A DNA stretch of 37,997 bases, taken from positions 1-37,997 of the forward strand of contig CAZDAR010000026.1 of NCBI GenBank assembly GCA_964503665.1. The letters run 5' to 3'. A program made the position numbers and the translations under genes. Origin of the DNA: 40-80 sp964503665. GTDB lineage: Bacteria; Bacteroidota; Bacteroidia; Flavobacteriales_D; Crocinitomicaceae. The notes below the pieces were generated by a model. That model saw only the letters and a program-made list of their open reading frames with translations, did not search any database and was not told where the DNA came from. Below, piece by piece: positions 1-7,858 of this stretch; positions within the stretch are counted from its first letter, which is position 1, and every line of letters starts with the position of its first letter.

Positions 1-379
1 TTGTTATTGCATCTATTTGTAACTTATTCGTTCCGTGATATTCACCTAATGGAAAACCGTAATCATCAGTTATCAGCATAGTATGTTTTGACTTTATTGT
101 ATTCCATTGGTAACAACCGTAGATGCCGATTTCGTAATGTCCGTTTGGCTGATAATTTAACCCTAACCGAAATTGCTGTGCTTTTTTGATATGTTGTCCG
201 GATTCAAATAATTGAATTTCAGATTTTGCTGCAAATGAATCAATGTAAAATTGATTCAGGTCTCTCATTTGTGTAAGATTTAACCCATAGCCAATATCAA
301 AAGATATTTTGTTCTTTTGACCAAAAGTTGGAATACTAATCAGTACGCTAATGGATATTATAAAGTATTTTAATATCAT
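1..379 (-). CDS. Partial secreted/outer-membrane protein (C-terminus beyond window edge)
   Basis: An open frame on the minus strand starts at ATG 377-379 and runs off the left edge, giving about 126 residues without a stop. The first 21 residues are a typical signal peptide: a Lys near the start, a hydrophobic core, then PTFGQ as a probable cleavage region. The mature part alternates aromatic and polar residues (FDIGYGLNLTQ, FRLGLNYQP, YEIGIYGCYQW), which resembles the beta strands of small outer-membrane barrels or porin-like proteins of Bacteroidota. No catalytic motif is visible. It lies in the same direction as the lipoprotein gene ending at 466, about 85 bases away. The barrel assignment is an inference from composition only, and the missing C-terminus could change it. 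Confidence 0.6.
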   Translation of the reverse strand, partial: MILKYFIISISVLISIPTFGQKNKISFDIGYGLNLTQMRDLNQFYIDSFAAKSEIQLFESGQHIKKAQQFRLGLNYQPNGHYEIGIYGCYQWNTIKSKHTMLITDDYGFPLGEYHGTNKLQIDAIT

Positions 380-465
380 AATGTTCGTGTCTTAGAGTTA
401 TAACAATGGGAGTTTAATTATTTTAAACGTATTAAATTGTACGATTAATTAGTAAACTTATTCGT

Positions 466-1446
466 TTAATTTATTTCAATTTCCTCTTCATTCGTTCCGT
501 CTATATTCATGATATAAATTCGACTTTTATATTTTAAAGTACATTCGTTAATTTGAGTGTAATCTCCCCGACTCCATATCATTTTTGTTTTTGAGTTGTT
601 TACACTTCCGAAAAGATAAACTTTAGAATTACAACTCGGTTTGAAATTTATGTCAGTTAATGAAGGGATTGTTAATTTATTCAAGCCTTTTATATTGCTA
701 TATACGACTTCAGTAGTACTCGTCCAAAAAATACTCCCACTATGAGTAGAACCATTTACTTGTGATGAATAGTCATACACAAAATCTAAATCATTTGTTT
801 GGTAATTATAAAATCTAACACCATCACCGTTCATAGCAATATAAGGTGGTTGTGTCAACGAACTTGTTGCTCCAATCAATTTTGGAAGTGTATCCAGTGA
901 AACACCGTTTGCATCAAATAAAATATCAGCTGTTAAGCATGTACTATACGTAACAAATTTATCTTGGTCAAAATACCATGCCGGATAATGATAACATCCT
1001 TCATTTGTAAGTTGGGTTAAATCCTCACCATTGCTTTTTATCTTATAAACATTCCCATCGCTTTTAGAGAAAATTATCCATCCATTTTGCCCCCATTTAG
1101 GTGTATACAAGATCTCCTCTGTGTAAATCAGTTGTTTTTGGTTTGTTAACAGATTGTAGATATAAAGTTCAGAAGAATTGTAATTTGGGGTATATTTTTT
1201 TAAATAAAGAAACTCATTTTCATTGGCTGGATTAAAAAAAGGAACTCCATAAAATCTATCTAAATCAATATCATACTGATACCCAAAGCCAATTTGATTA
1301 CAGGGAAGTAAAGAAATACAATCGGCTGAATTAGGTGTGGCAATGGGTTTCTTTTTACAACTAAATGTAATTATCATAATAAATGATAAAAATACACAGG
1401 TGGAAAATTTCCCACCTGTATAGATACGTTGAATAAATGTTTTCAT
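466..1446 (-). CDS. Lipoprotein with TolB/PD40-like beta-propeller repeats
   Basis: This is a 326-residue protein with a lipoprotein signal peptide; the lipobox ends FSC with Cys30 followed by KKK, so the protein should be lipidated and sit in the envelope. The body has repeats of the kind seen in TolB-type (PD40/WD40-like) propellers, such as PKWGQNGWIIFSKSDGNVYK, HYPAWYFDQDKFVTYST and a final IYIMNIDGTNEEEI, where each blade pairs a 'what is shown' strand with a DG turn. Such proteins usually bind peptides or glycans or act as scaffolds; no substrate can be named. Its ATG overlaps the stop of the upstream T9SS-domain remnant by four bases (ATGA), so it was probably translated from a common transcript with the once-intact gene. 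The fold is fairly sure, the role unknown. Confidence 0.7.
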   Translation of the reverse strand: MKTFIQRIYTGGKFSTCVFLSFIMIITFSCKKKPIATPNSADCISLLPCNQIGFGYQYDIDLDRFYGVPFFNPANENEFLYLKKYTPNYNSSELYIYNLLTNQKQLIYTEEILYTPKWGQNGWIIFSKSDGNVYKIKSNGEDLTQLTNEGCYHYPAWYFDQDKFVTYSTCLTADILFDANGVSLDTLPKLIGATSSLTQPPYIAMNGDGVRFYNYQTNDLDFVYDYSSQVNGSTHSGSIFWTSTTEVVYSNIKGLNKLTIPSLTDINFKPSCNSKVYLFGSVNNSKTKMIWSRGDYTQINECTLKYKSRIYIMNIDGTNEEEIEIN

Positions 1447-1650
1447 CGTTTAATGAATTTTTTAGAAATAGGATTCCTTTTCCCGCTTAAAGTACAGATA
1501 TACACACCATTTACTAACGAAGAAATATCTAATTCGATATGTTTTCCATTAACATTGTCAAGATCTTTTTACAACACTAATCTTCCTGAAATGTCGTATA
1601 TTTTAATAGCCTGTAAATCATTCATTTCATTAAATTTAATGTAAGGATTT
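1443..1650 (-). pseudogene. Remnant of a type IX secretion (T9SS) C-terminal sorting domain, with an in-frame stop
   Basis: On the minus strand the frame ending at TGA 1443-1445 reads like a type A T9SS sorting domain: NPYIKF, then IKIYDISGRLVL, a stop (TAA at 1569-1571), then KDLDNVNGKHIELDISSL, VNGVYICTLSGKR and a basic end KKFIKR. The family pattern is NP....I.IYD..G+.v, followed by ...l.ng.Yiv.i and a lysine-rich end, so the match covers the whole domain except for the nonsense codon. The frame stays open upstream only to about 1730, and no passenger domain is seen. The final TGA overlaps the ATG of the lipoprotein gene. It is most likely the tail of a lost secreted protein. A single-base sequencing error could explain the stop but not the missing body. 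Confidence 0.7.
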
Positions 1651-2030
1651 ATTAGTGGGATTGGGATAGAGTTGTATTTATTAGTTGAATCTTTACATAG
1701 TTGTAAAATTATTTTCAGATAACCAAATATTTAACAAATTTTCAGGATTGAATAAGTAATGTTAATGGTGAAAAAAAAGGTGTTAATTTCAGTAAGAAGT
1801 AGCTAGCTGTTTTTAAATTATCATTACTCAAATTTTTAATATAAGAGTAAGAATATGGATTTGTAAATTCAAATCAAATTGAATATTTCCCTAATATATT
1901 TATTGTCTTGGCACAAAATAATAAACAATCGAAACGAATACTTAAATGGATAAAAAAAGAGGGTGCCTAATTAAATAGAACCCTCTCTCAAATCCAAAGT
2001 ATTCCTGAATTAGAATACGTTTTTTAGATC
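1651..2030. other. Intergenic stretch with no supported gene
   Basis: About 380 bases separate the T9SS remnant from the end of clpX. Apart from the clpX terminator at 1951-1986 I see no gene, RNA or repeat. Short open stretches on the minus strand have no recognisable similarity, and could be further decayed parts of the gene that carried the sorting domain. Confidence 0.5.
1951..1986 (-). terminator. Intrinsic terminator of clpX
   Basis: On the minus strand, 45 bases after the clpX stop, AGAGGGT (1980-1986) and ACCCTCT (1958-1964) form a 7-bp stem with a 15-base loop, followed by a run of seven T (plus-strand A at 1952-1958). This is a standard rho-independent terminator. Confidence 0.8.
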
Positions 2031-3257
2031 TTACGCTAATTCTTTTATTTTAAATTTATCGTCGTTGCTAAATTGCTCTTCTGCGTATTTACGAGTCACG
2101 TTGAATTTCTTGATGTCTGACCCCGGCAATTCGTACATGATATTATTCAAAATCGCTTCACAGATGGAACGCAATCCTCTTGCGCCAAGTTGATATTCAA
2201 TCGCTTTTTCAATCATGAAATCAAGAACATCCTCGTCAAAAGTCAACGTCACATTGTCCATTTCAAATAACTTGATATACTGCTTAATAAGCGCATTTTT
2301 AGGTTGTGTCAAAATCATTTTTAGACTCGCTGCATCTAGTGGCTGTAAGTAGGTTAAGGAAGGAAAACGACCTACTAATTCAGGAATCAATCCAAATGTT
2401 TTTACATCTGTTGGAATGATGTAACGCAACAAGTTTTCGCCTTCAATGTTCAGTCCTTTGTTTCCAAAACCAATCGTTTGCTTATTGACGCGTCGAGCAA
2501 TCACTTTTTCGATTCCGTCAAAAGCACCTCCACAAATAAATAGAATATTCTTAGTGTCTACCTTAATCATTTTTTGCTCCGGATGCTTTCTTCCTCCTTG
2601 AGGTGGAACATTTACGCTTGCTCCTTCTAATAATTTCAGCAACGCCTGTTGAACACCTTCTCCAGAAACATCTCTAGTAATAGAAGGATTGTCACTTTTA
2701 CGGGCAATTTTGTCAATTTCATCAATAAAAACAATACCTTTTTCTGCTGCCTCCACATCGTAATCCGCTGATTGAAGTAAACGTGATAAGATACTCTCTA
2801 CATCTTCTCCCACATATCCCGCTTCTGTTAATACAGTCGCATCAGCAATGCAAAATGGAACGTTCAGCATTTTGGCAATAGTTTTTGCCAATAAGGTTTT
2901 TCCTGTACCCGTTCTACCGACTAAAATGATATTTGATTTCTCTATTTCAGTTTCATCCGCTTGATTGACTTGATTCAATCGTTTATAGTGGTTGTAAACG
3001 GCAACAGAAAGCACTTTTTTTGCATCTTCTTGACCAATTACGTACTCATCTAATTTGGCTTTGATTTCAGCAGGCTTTAATAGCGTAAGTTCCTTTTGAG
3101 GCGCTTTTGTTTTTGCAAATTTAAGTTCTTCCTCAATAATCGTATGCGCTTGTTCCACACAGTGATCGCAAATATGTCCTTGCATTCCGGGTATTAAAAT
3201 CGAAACATCAGATGAAGGGCGACCACAAAATGAGCACGTTAAATTTTTCTTTGCCAT
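2031..3257 (-). CDS. clpX: ClpX, ATP-dependent unfoldase of the ClpXP protease
   Basis: This 408-residue AAA+ protein unfolds tagged substrates and feeds them to ClpP in the cytoplasm. All landmarks are present: the N-terminal zinc finger (Cys8, Cys11, Cys30, Cys33) for adaptor and substrate binding, Walker A GRTGTGKT (114-121), the pore loop GYVG (147-150), Walker B IVFIDEID (175-182), the RKH pore loop (223-225), the IGF loop (262-264) that docks on ClpP, and a sensor-2 segment GARGLRSI near the C-terminus. The length is normal for the family. The start MAKKNLTCSFCG is the canonical ClpX start and fixes the ATG. It lies directly downstream of clpP, with only 59 bases between them. Those bases hold a terminator-like hairpin ending a few bases before the ATG, and no Shine-Dalgarno sequence is visible. 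Confidence 0.97.
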   Translation of the reverse strand: MAKKNLTCSFCGRPSSDVSILIPGMQGHICDHCVEQAHTIIEEELKFAKTKAPQKELTLLKPAEIKAKLDEYVIGQEDAKKVLSVAVYNHYKRLNQVNQADETEIEKSNIILVGRTGTGKTLLAKTIAKMLNVPFCIADATVLTEAGYVGEDVESILSRLLQSADYDVEAAEKGIVFIDEIDKIARKSDNPSITRDVSGEGVQQALLKLLEGASVNVPPQGGRKHPEQKMIKVDTKNILFICGGAFDGIEKVIARRVNKQTIGFGNKGLNIEGENLLRYIIPTDVKTFGLIPELVGRFPSLTYLQPLDAASLKMILTQPKNALIKQYIKLFEMDNVTLTFDEDVLDFMIEKAIEYQLGARGLRSICEAILNNIMYELPGSDIKKFNVTRKYAEEQFSNDDKFKIKELA

Positions 3258-3262
3258 ATAGT

Positions 3263-3299
3263 ATAAAAAAAAGCTATCAAACTATGAGTTGATAGCTTT
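3263..3299 (-). terminator. Terminator-like hairpin between clpP and clpX
   Basis: On the minus strand AAAGCTATCAA (3289-3299) and its exact complement TTGATAGCTTT (3270-3280) form an 11-bp stem with an 8-base loop, followed by a run of T (plus-strand A at 3265-3272). The structure ends about six bases before the clpX ATG at 3257, so it occupies the place where a ribosome binding site would be. It may limit read-through from clpP or gate clpX translation. Confidence 0.75.
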
Positions 3300-3316
3300 A
3301 CTTGTATTGTTAAAAG

Positions 3317-4000
3317 TTATTTATCAGCATTTGGATTCTTTATCAACACTTCGTCGACCATTCCATAAGCTTTTGCTTCTTCAGAAGTCATCCAATAATC
3401 TCTATCTGAATCCGCGAAAACTTTCTCGTAAGGTTGCTTGGAATGAAGCGCAATAATCTCGTACAATTCTTTCTTTAATTTTCCAATCTCTCTTGCAGTA
3501 ATTTCAATATCAGATGCTTGTCCTTGCGCACCACCTAATGGCTGGTGAATCATCACACGTGCGTGTTTTAAAGCGGTACGTTTTCCTTCTGCTCCAGCAC
3601 ACATTAAAACAGCGCCCATTGAAGCCGCCATTCCTGTGCAAATTGTTGCCACATCTGGACGGATATATTGCATCGTGTCGTAGATTCCTAAACCTGCATA
3701 AACTGATCCTCCAGGAGAGTTTAAGTAAATCTGAATGTCTTTTTTTGCATCTGCTGATTCTAAGAATAAAAGTTGTGCGTTGATAATGTTCGCCACATAA
3801 TCATCTATTCCAGTACCAAGAAATATAATTCTGTCCATCATTAAACGCGAGAAAACGTCCATTTGAGTCATATTCAAGGAACGCTCTTCAATAATATAAG
3901 GAGTTAATGAAGATTCAATATAATGTGATAAGTGCATACTACTAAGCCCTAAATGCTTGGTAGCGTACTTTCTAAATTCATCGTCTTTAAACATAATCAT
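3317..4000 (-). CDS. clpP: ClpP, serine protease subunit of ClpXP/ClpAP
   Basis: A 227-residue ClpP, the tetradecameric chamber protease that degrades polypeptides delivered by ClpX. The catalytic triad is visible with normal spacing: Ser127 in GMAASMGA, His152 in VMIHQPLGG and Asp201 in SDRDYWM. The oxyanion-hole motif NSPGGSV is at 94-100. The N-terminus is roughly 20 residues longer than the E. coli protein, compatible with a propeptide. ATG 3998-4000 is used here; the second ATG, two codons on (3992-3994), is equally possible. A perfect -7 box (TATATTTG on the minus strand, 4015-4022) lies 14 bases upstream. clpX follows on the same strand. Confidence 0.96.
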   Translation of the reverse strand: MIMFKDDEFRKYATKHLGLSSMHLSHYIESSLTPYIIEERSLNMTQMDVFSRLMMDRIIFLGTGIDDYVANIINAQLLFLESADAKKDIQIYLNSPGGSVYAGLGIYDTMQYIRPDVATICTGMAASMGAVLMCAGAEGKRTALKHARVMIHQPLGGAQGQASDIEITAREIGKLKKELYEIIALHSKQPYEKVFADSDRDYWMTSEEAKAYGMVDEVLIKNPNADK

Positions 4001-4014
4001 TCGATTTTAAGCTG

Positions 4015-4022
4015 CAAATATA
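4015..4022 (-). promoter_or_regulatory. -7 promoter box for clpP
   Basis: The minus strand reads TATATTTG, an exact match to the Bacteroidota -7 consensus TAnnTTTG, 14 bases upstream of the clpP ATG. I see no good -33 TTTG at the usual distance. The implied leader is only about 10 bases. Confidence 0.5.
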
Positions 4023-4068
4023 CGCTAGATAATTTAATTTTCCTTTTGTTTTAACGCATTTTTCGGTT

Positions 4069-4784
4069 TTACCATTTCCAATTTGGTAAATTCTCTACTA
4101 GTATGGTTTCTTGTTTTGCTTTCGTATTTAGTTCGTTCACCATTTCAGCATAATTTTCTGTTTTTTCTTTTGGTAAAATAAACGTTTGTTGATTTTTGAA
4201 AATGATAAGTGTTTCTTTTGGAAGATGAACAATTTTCAAAATATCATTATAACTTTTTTGAGAACTTCCTCCTTTATCTGACGTTCTTAGATACTCATTG
4301 GTAATTTCAAGTTCTGCTTCCCGATTAAAATGTTTTTCGAATTTTACATTGATATCGTTTTCAAATCGGCTTTCATACAGTCGCTTTATTCGTTCTGGAT
4401 ATAGAAAATACCATAATATACCTATTGCTACAAATGCCATTGAAATAAAATAGTTTTTATCAACTGCAAAATAAACGGCAATCGCTNNNNNNNNNNNNNN
4501 NNNNNNNNNNNNNNNNNNNNNNNNNNNNNNNNNNNNNNNNNNNNNNNNNNNNNNNNNNNNNNNNNNNNNNNNNNNNNNNNNNNNNNAAATGCCATTGAAA
4601 TAAAATAGTTTTTATCAACTGCAAAATAAACGGCAATCGCTAAATTGATTAACATAATGACTAGCGGTTGTCGTTTTAGTTTAATATTAAATTCAGCTGA
4701 TTGACTGACGTGATATAATTGAAAATTCAAAAAATTCTTCTTCTCTACTGTATAGGTATATTTCATGTTTTTAATTTTATCCAT
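4069..4784 (-). CDS. YcxB-like two-helix membrane protein, interrupted by an assembly gap
   Basis: Two pieces flank the 100-N gap: an N-terminal part starting at 4784 (or at the internal ATG, 4764-4766) and a C-terminal part ending at 4069. The 55 bases on each side of the gap are identical. If they are merged into one copy, the frames join exactly at residues MAF and give one protein of about 186 residues. It has two adjacent hydrophobic segments (LVIMLINLAIAVYF and FISMAFVAIGILWYFLY) followed by a soluble C-terminal domain. That domain has the pattern of the YcxB-like family: a Tyr-Asn-Asp-Ile-Leu start, an alternating strand LIIFKNQQTFILPK and a final helix. The function of that family is unknown to me. 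The gene is probably intact in the cell. A -7 box lies upstream at 4795-4802. Confidence 0.7.
4432..4641. other. Scaffold gap (100 N) with duplicated 55-bp contig ends
   Basis: Bases 4487-4586 are N, exactly 100, a common placeholder length. The 55 bases before the gap (4432-4486) recur without change directly after it (4587-4641). This is the signature of two overlapping contig ends that were scaffolded but not merged. Removing one copy and the N restores a single reading frame through the YcxB-like gene. Confidence 0.9.
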
Positions 4785-4794
4785 TAATTCATCT

Positions 4795-4802
4795 CAAATT
4801 TA
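4795..4802 (-). promoter_or_regulatory. -7 promoter box for the YcxB-like gene
   Basis: The minus strand reads TAAATTTG, a full match to TAnnTTTG, ten bases before ATG 4784 and 28 bases before the alternative ATG at 4766. No convincing -33 element is seen. Confidence 0.45.
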
Positions 4803-4884
4803 GAAACTTAAATCTATATTCGGATGTTTCACTTCTTTTTTCACTTATAAACATCATTTAATGTATAATTAATCGCTCTTATCG

Positions 4885-4915
4885 TTTCTTCAAAACGTTG
4901 TATTTAATATCTTTG
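4885..4915 (+). promoter_or_regulatory. Promoter of the DivIC-like gene
   Basis: TTTC (4885-4888), a 19-base spacer and TATCTTTG (4908-4915) match the Bacteroidota form TTTG-N19-TAnnTTTG. Only four bases lie between the -7 box and the ATG at 4920, so the transcript probably starts at or next to the start codon. Confidence 0.6.
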
Positions 4916-4919
4916 GATT

Positions 4920-5231
4920 ATGGAAGAGAATACATCTGTAAAATGGCATCAAAAGCTTCTTCGTAAATTTCGGAATAAATATATTCTGACGTTTACCATA
5001 TTCGCTATTTACGCACTCTTTATCGATGATAACGATGTTTTCACCTTAGTGAATCACCATGTAAAACTTACTAAATTAGAACGAACACTGGTTGAAAAAG
5101 AGAAAACGCTTGAAACCACGAAACAGACGCTGATAGAATTAGATGATGCGCATTATTTAGAAAAATTCGCTCGAGAAAAAAAATACTTCAAAAAAGACAA
5201 TGAAGATATATTTGTAATAACGCAAGAATGA
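4920..5231 (+). CDS. Septum formation initiator family protein (DivIC/FtsB-like)
   Basis: A 103-residue single-pass membrane protein. A short basic cytoplasmic N-terminus (about residues 1-20) leads to one membrane segment around YILTFTIFAIYALFI, then a heptad-rich coiled coil (about 48-80: LTKLERTLVEKEKTLETTKQ) and a short tail with the family-typical phrase LEKFAREKKYFKKDNEDIFVI. This layout and tail define the FtsB/DivIC family, which in known bacteria links FtsL and FtsQ in the division complex at the septum. The ATG follows a promoter by four bases. truA follows on the same strand after 52 bases. Confidence 0.85.
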   Translation: MEENTSVKWHQKLLRKFRNKYILTFTIFAIYALFIDDNDVFTLVNHHVKLTKLERTLVEKEKTLETTKQTLIELDDAHYLEKFAREKKYFKKDNEDIFVITQE

Positions 5232-5271
5232 ATCTAATTTTGCGGTTTATTTATGTTTTGTCTGTTGTTAT

Positions 5272-5279
5272 TATCTTTA
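5272..5279 (+). promoter_or_regulatory. Possible -7 box for truA
   Basis: TATCTTTA matches seven of eight positions of TAnnTTTG and ends four bases before the truA ATG, the same arrangement as at 4908-4920. No -33 element at the expected distance is clear, so truA may also be read from the upstream promoter. Confidence 0.3.
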
Positions 5280-5283
5280 ATCC

Positions 5284-6018
5284 ATGAAACGGTATACCCT
5301 TCAATTATCCTATAATGGAAAGTATTATTTTGGTTGGCAACGACAACCGAGAGAAATAAGTGTACAAGAAATTATCGAAATTGCATTGACTAAATTGAAT
5401 CATGCCAATTCAGTTGGCGTTGTGGGTTGTGGTAGAACCGATACTGGAGTTCATGCAGCAGAATATATCCTTCATTTTGACTTTTGTGAGATTATTGATT
5501 TGGGGCAATTTGTTCAACGTCTGAACAGAATATTACCTCGTGATATTGTTATTTTTGAAGCAAATGAAGTTGCTCCTGATTTTCATGCCCGTTTCGATGC
5601 GAAAAGTCGTACGTATCGCTACTTTATTCAAACTACCAAGGATTGCTTTAACTACGAACAACGACATTATGTGCATTTACCGTTAGATATCGCTAAGATG
5701 AATGAAGGGGCTAAATTGTTTATAGGAAAGCAAGATTTCACTTCTTTTTCGAAATTACACACCGATGTTAAAACGAATATGTGCGATGTGACTTCTGCCA
5801 AATGGGTACAAACAAGTGAAAATGAATTGTATTTTGAAATAACAGCGGATCGTTTTTTGCGCAATATGGTGCGAGCGATTGTAGGAACGTTATTAGAAGT
5901 AGGAAAAGGTAAAATTAAAGTGGCGGATATAGCGACTATTTTGGAACAGAAAGATAGAGGGAAAGCAAGTTCATCCGCCCCAGGAAATGCATTGTTTTTG
6001 TGGAAAGTGAAGTATTAA
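5284..6018 (+). CDS. truA: tRNA pseudouridine(38-40) synthase TruA
   Basis: This 244-residue enzyme converts uridines 38-40 in the tRNA anticodon stem to pseudouridine. The diagnostic motif GRTDTGVHA is at 50-58, with catalytic Asp53. Other conserved pieces are YNGKYYFGWQRQP near the N-terminus, RFDAKSRTYRY in the middle and FLRNMVRAIVGTLLEVGKGK near the C-terminus. Length and motif order are those of bacterial TruA. It follows the DivIC-like gene and converges on the TPR gene, with 22 bases between the stops. Confidence 0.95.
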   Translation: MKRYTLQLSYNGKYYFGWQRQPREISVQEIIEIALTKLNHANSVGVVGCGRTDTGVHAAEYILHFDFCEIIDLGQFVQRLNRILPRDIVIFEANEVAPDFHARFDAKSRTYRYFIQTTKDCFNYEQRHYVHLPLDIAKMNEGAKLFIGKQDFTSFSKLHTDVKTNMCDVTSAKWVQTSENELYFEITADRFLRNMVRAIVGTLLEVGKGKIKVADIATILEQKDRGKASSSAPGNALFLWKVKY

Positions 6019-6040
6019 CTTTTGTGATTAATCGTTCTAA

Positions 6041-7858
6041 TCAACTTTCTCCTCTTAGTTTTCTTATTTTCTCTCGAGCGTCCGCATTGTAGAGTGATGC
6101 AGGATGTTCAAATAAAATTTTCTTATAATATTCCAATGCTTTTTCGGGATTATTCTTTTGCTCTTCGTAGATTTTTCCCAAATAAAAAAGTGCATCATCG
6201 ATCAAAATATCTTCGGAATGATAGGTGACAATTTCGTTTAAATAGTCAATGGCTTTGTCCCAATTTCCTTGACCCATCATTGCGGTTGCTTTTCGTAGTG
6301 CCACCTCGTCCGATAAACCACTTTCGGGATAGAGTTGAATGATAGAATCATACAATGTGAAAGCATTCGCGTAAAGATGTTGGTCTAAGAGTAAGTCTGC
6401 ATGCGCAAAAAGTGACATGGCTCTGTAATTACTGTCTAATCCGAAATTATCGGTAATCAGAATGGATAATTTCATAGCGTCGTTGGCTATTACTTTAGTC
6501 GTGGATTGTTTTAATACATCTAATTGACTTTGGGCAAATTTGAAATCACCTGTGTAATAGAATATCTTGGCATTTTTATATTTCGCTTCAAATCCAATCG
6601 GTTCGTACTTAAACTGACTATCTACTTGCATGTATAATAAAGACGCTTCCCAAATTTCATTGGTCATCACATAAATGTCTGCTAGAAGTACTTTCGCTTC
6701 TGCCACTTGCATAGATGTTAATCCAGAGGTCTTAATTAAATCGATTAAATTAGTGATTGCTTTTGCAGATTGATTAGCATAATACGCTTGAATGGTCGCT
6801 AATTGCATGATTAATTCATAGCTTATGCGACTGTTACCAATCTCTTGAATGGTGGATTCATATTCATGTATAACATCTTGAATAGAAGTTTGGTCAAATT
6901 TTTTAACTTCCGTGATAGCTAAAAACTGAACATACAACAATGCTTTTCGAGCATCTTTCTCTAAATATGAATCAGTAATGTTCGCCACGTATTTGAATGC
7001 TTTTACCGCGACATCATAGGCTTTGTTTTGAAGGCAAATTAATCCTAATTGATAGACACGTTTACCTTGACCATTTTCTCGCTTGTCCAAAGCTTGAACC
7101 TGAATCAACGCTACATCAAATTGTTTCCGTTGTGCAAAATACCAAATTAATAAGTCGGTGTAAATGACATTTGTACTGTTTTTTTGAACTTTTGTCAAAA
7201 GCTTCGACCTCACAATATCTTGAAACGAATTGTTTTGGTCATTTTCATAAATGAAATCAGACAGTCGTTCTTGAATGTCACCTGATTTATTAGGAAACAA
7301 TTCCACAAAATCTAAATATTCATCCATCATTTTGGAATAATTCTGGGTAGCATAATAGATTTCGGCAAACTCCATGTTTAATGGAAAATAGTTTCCTAAT
7401 GTTTTTCGCCCTACTTCTAGCGTTTGTTTCGCATAATCCAGTTTATTTATGTCTTTGAAAGAGCTATATAATTCGATGAGCGTTTTAGAATTAGACGCTC
7501 TTGTTTTGATGAGGTTTGCATATATTTTATCTGCTTCCTTAACGCGCTTGTTATCTTCTAAAAAAGCAGCATACTGAAATGGATAGGTAATATTGTTAGG
7601 ATTTCTATCGATTTGTTTTTTGATAATTTTTTCCGCTTCTTTCGGATTGTCCGTTTTTAACAAACAATCGTAGTAACGCGTGAAATTAGCATGACCCTGG
7701 TCTTTCTGATATACTTTTTCATAATAGATGACTGCTTTTTCAAAATCACCTTGCATGTAGTATTGTTGAGCTAATTGCAAATTCTTGTCTTGCGCTGAAA
7801 CCATGTAGCTAGCGAATAACAAAAATGAAATACAGAGTAATTTTAAAAGGGATTTCAT
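6041..7858 (-). CDS. Secreted tetratricopeptide-repeat (TPR) protein
   Basis: A 605-residue protein with a clear signal peptide (residues 1-22, ending VSAQ) followed by TPR repeats through most of its length. Recognisable units include AQQYYMQGDFEKAVIYYEKVY at the start and, near the end, SEDILIDDALFYLGKIYEEQ followed by PEKALEYYKKILFEHP. Tandem TPRs form a solenoid for protein-protein contacts; in Bacteroidota such exported TPR proteins are common in the periplasm, but no partner can be named. Its ATG overlaps the stop of the upstream small lipoprotein gene by four bases (ATGA at 7855-7858), so the two are translationally coupled and probably act together at the envelope. Confidence 0.85.
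   Translation of the reverse strand: MKSLLKLLCISFLLFASYMVSAQDKNLQLAQQYYMQGDFEKAVIYYEKVYQKDQGHANFTRYYDCLLKTDNPKEAEKIIKKQIDRNPNNITYPFQYAAFLEDNKRVKEADKIYANLIKTRASNSKTLIELYSSFKDINKLDYAKQTLEVGRKTLGNYFPLNMEFAEIYYATQNYSKMMDEYLDFVELFPNKSGDIQERLSDFIYENDQNNSFQDIVRSKLLTKVQKNSTNVIYTDLLIWYFAQRKQFDVALIQVQALDKRENGQGKRVYQLGLICLQNKAYDVAVKAFKYVANITDSYLEKDARKALLYVQFLAITEVKKFDQTSIQDVIHEYESTIQEIGNSRISYELIMQLATIQAYYANQSAKAITNLIDLIKTSGLTSMQVAEAKVLLADIYVMTNEIWEASLLYMQVDSQFKYEPIGFEAKYKNAKIFYYTGDFKFAQSQLDVLKQSTTKVIANDAMKLSILITDNFGLDSNYRAMSLFAHADLLLDQHLYANAFTLYDSIIQLYPESGLSDEVALRKATAMMGQGNWDKAIDYLNEIVTYHSEDILIDDALFYLGKIYEEQKNNPEKALEYYKKILFEHPASLYNADAREKIRKLRGES

Noticed and set aside
1429..1644. Plus-strand open frame of 71 codons
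   Set aside because: It lies opposite the T9SS sorting-domain remnant, whose minus-strand translation is clearly protein-like; the plus-strand reading has no such similarity.
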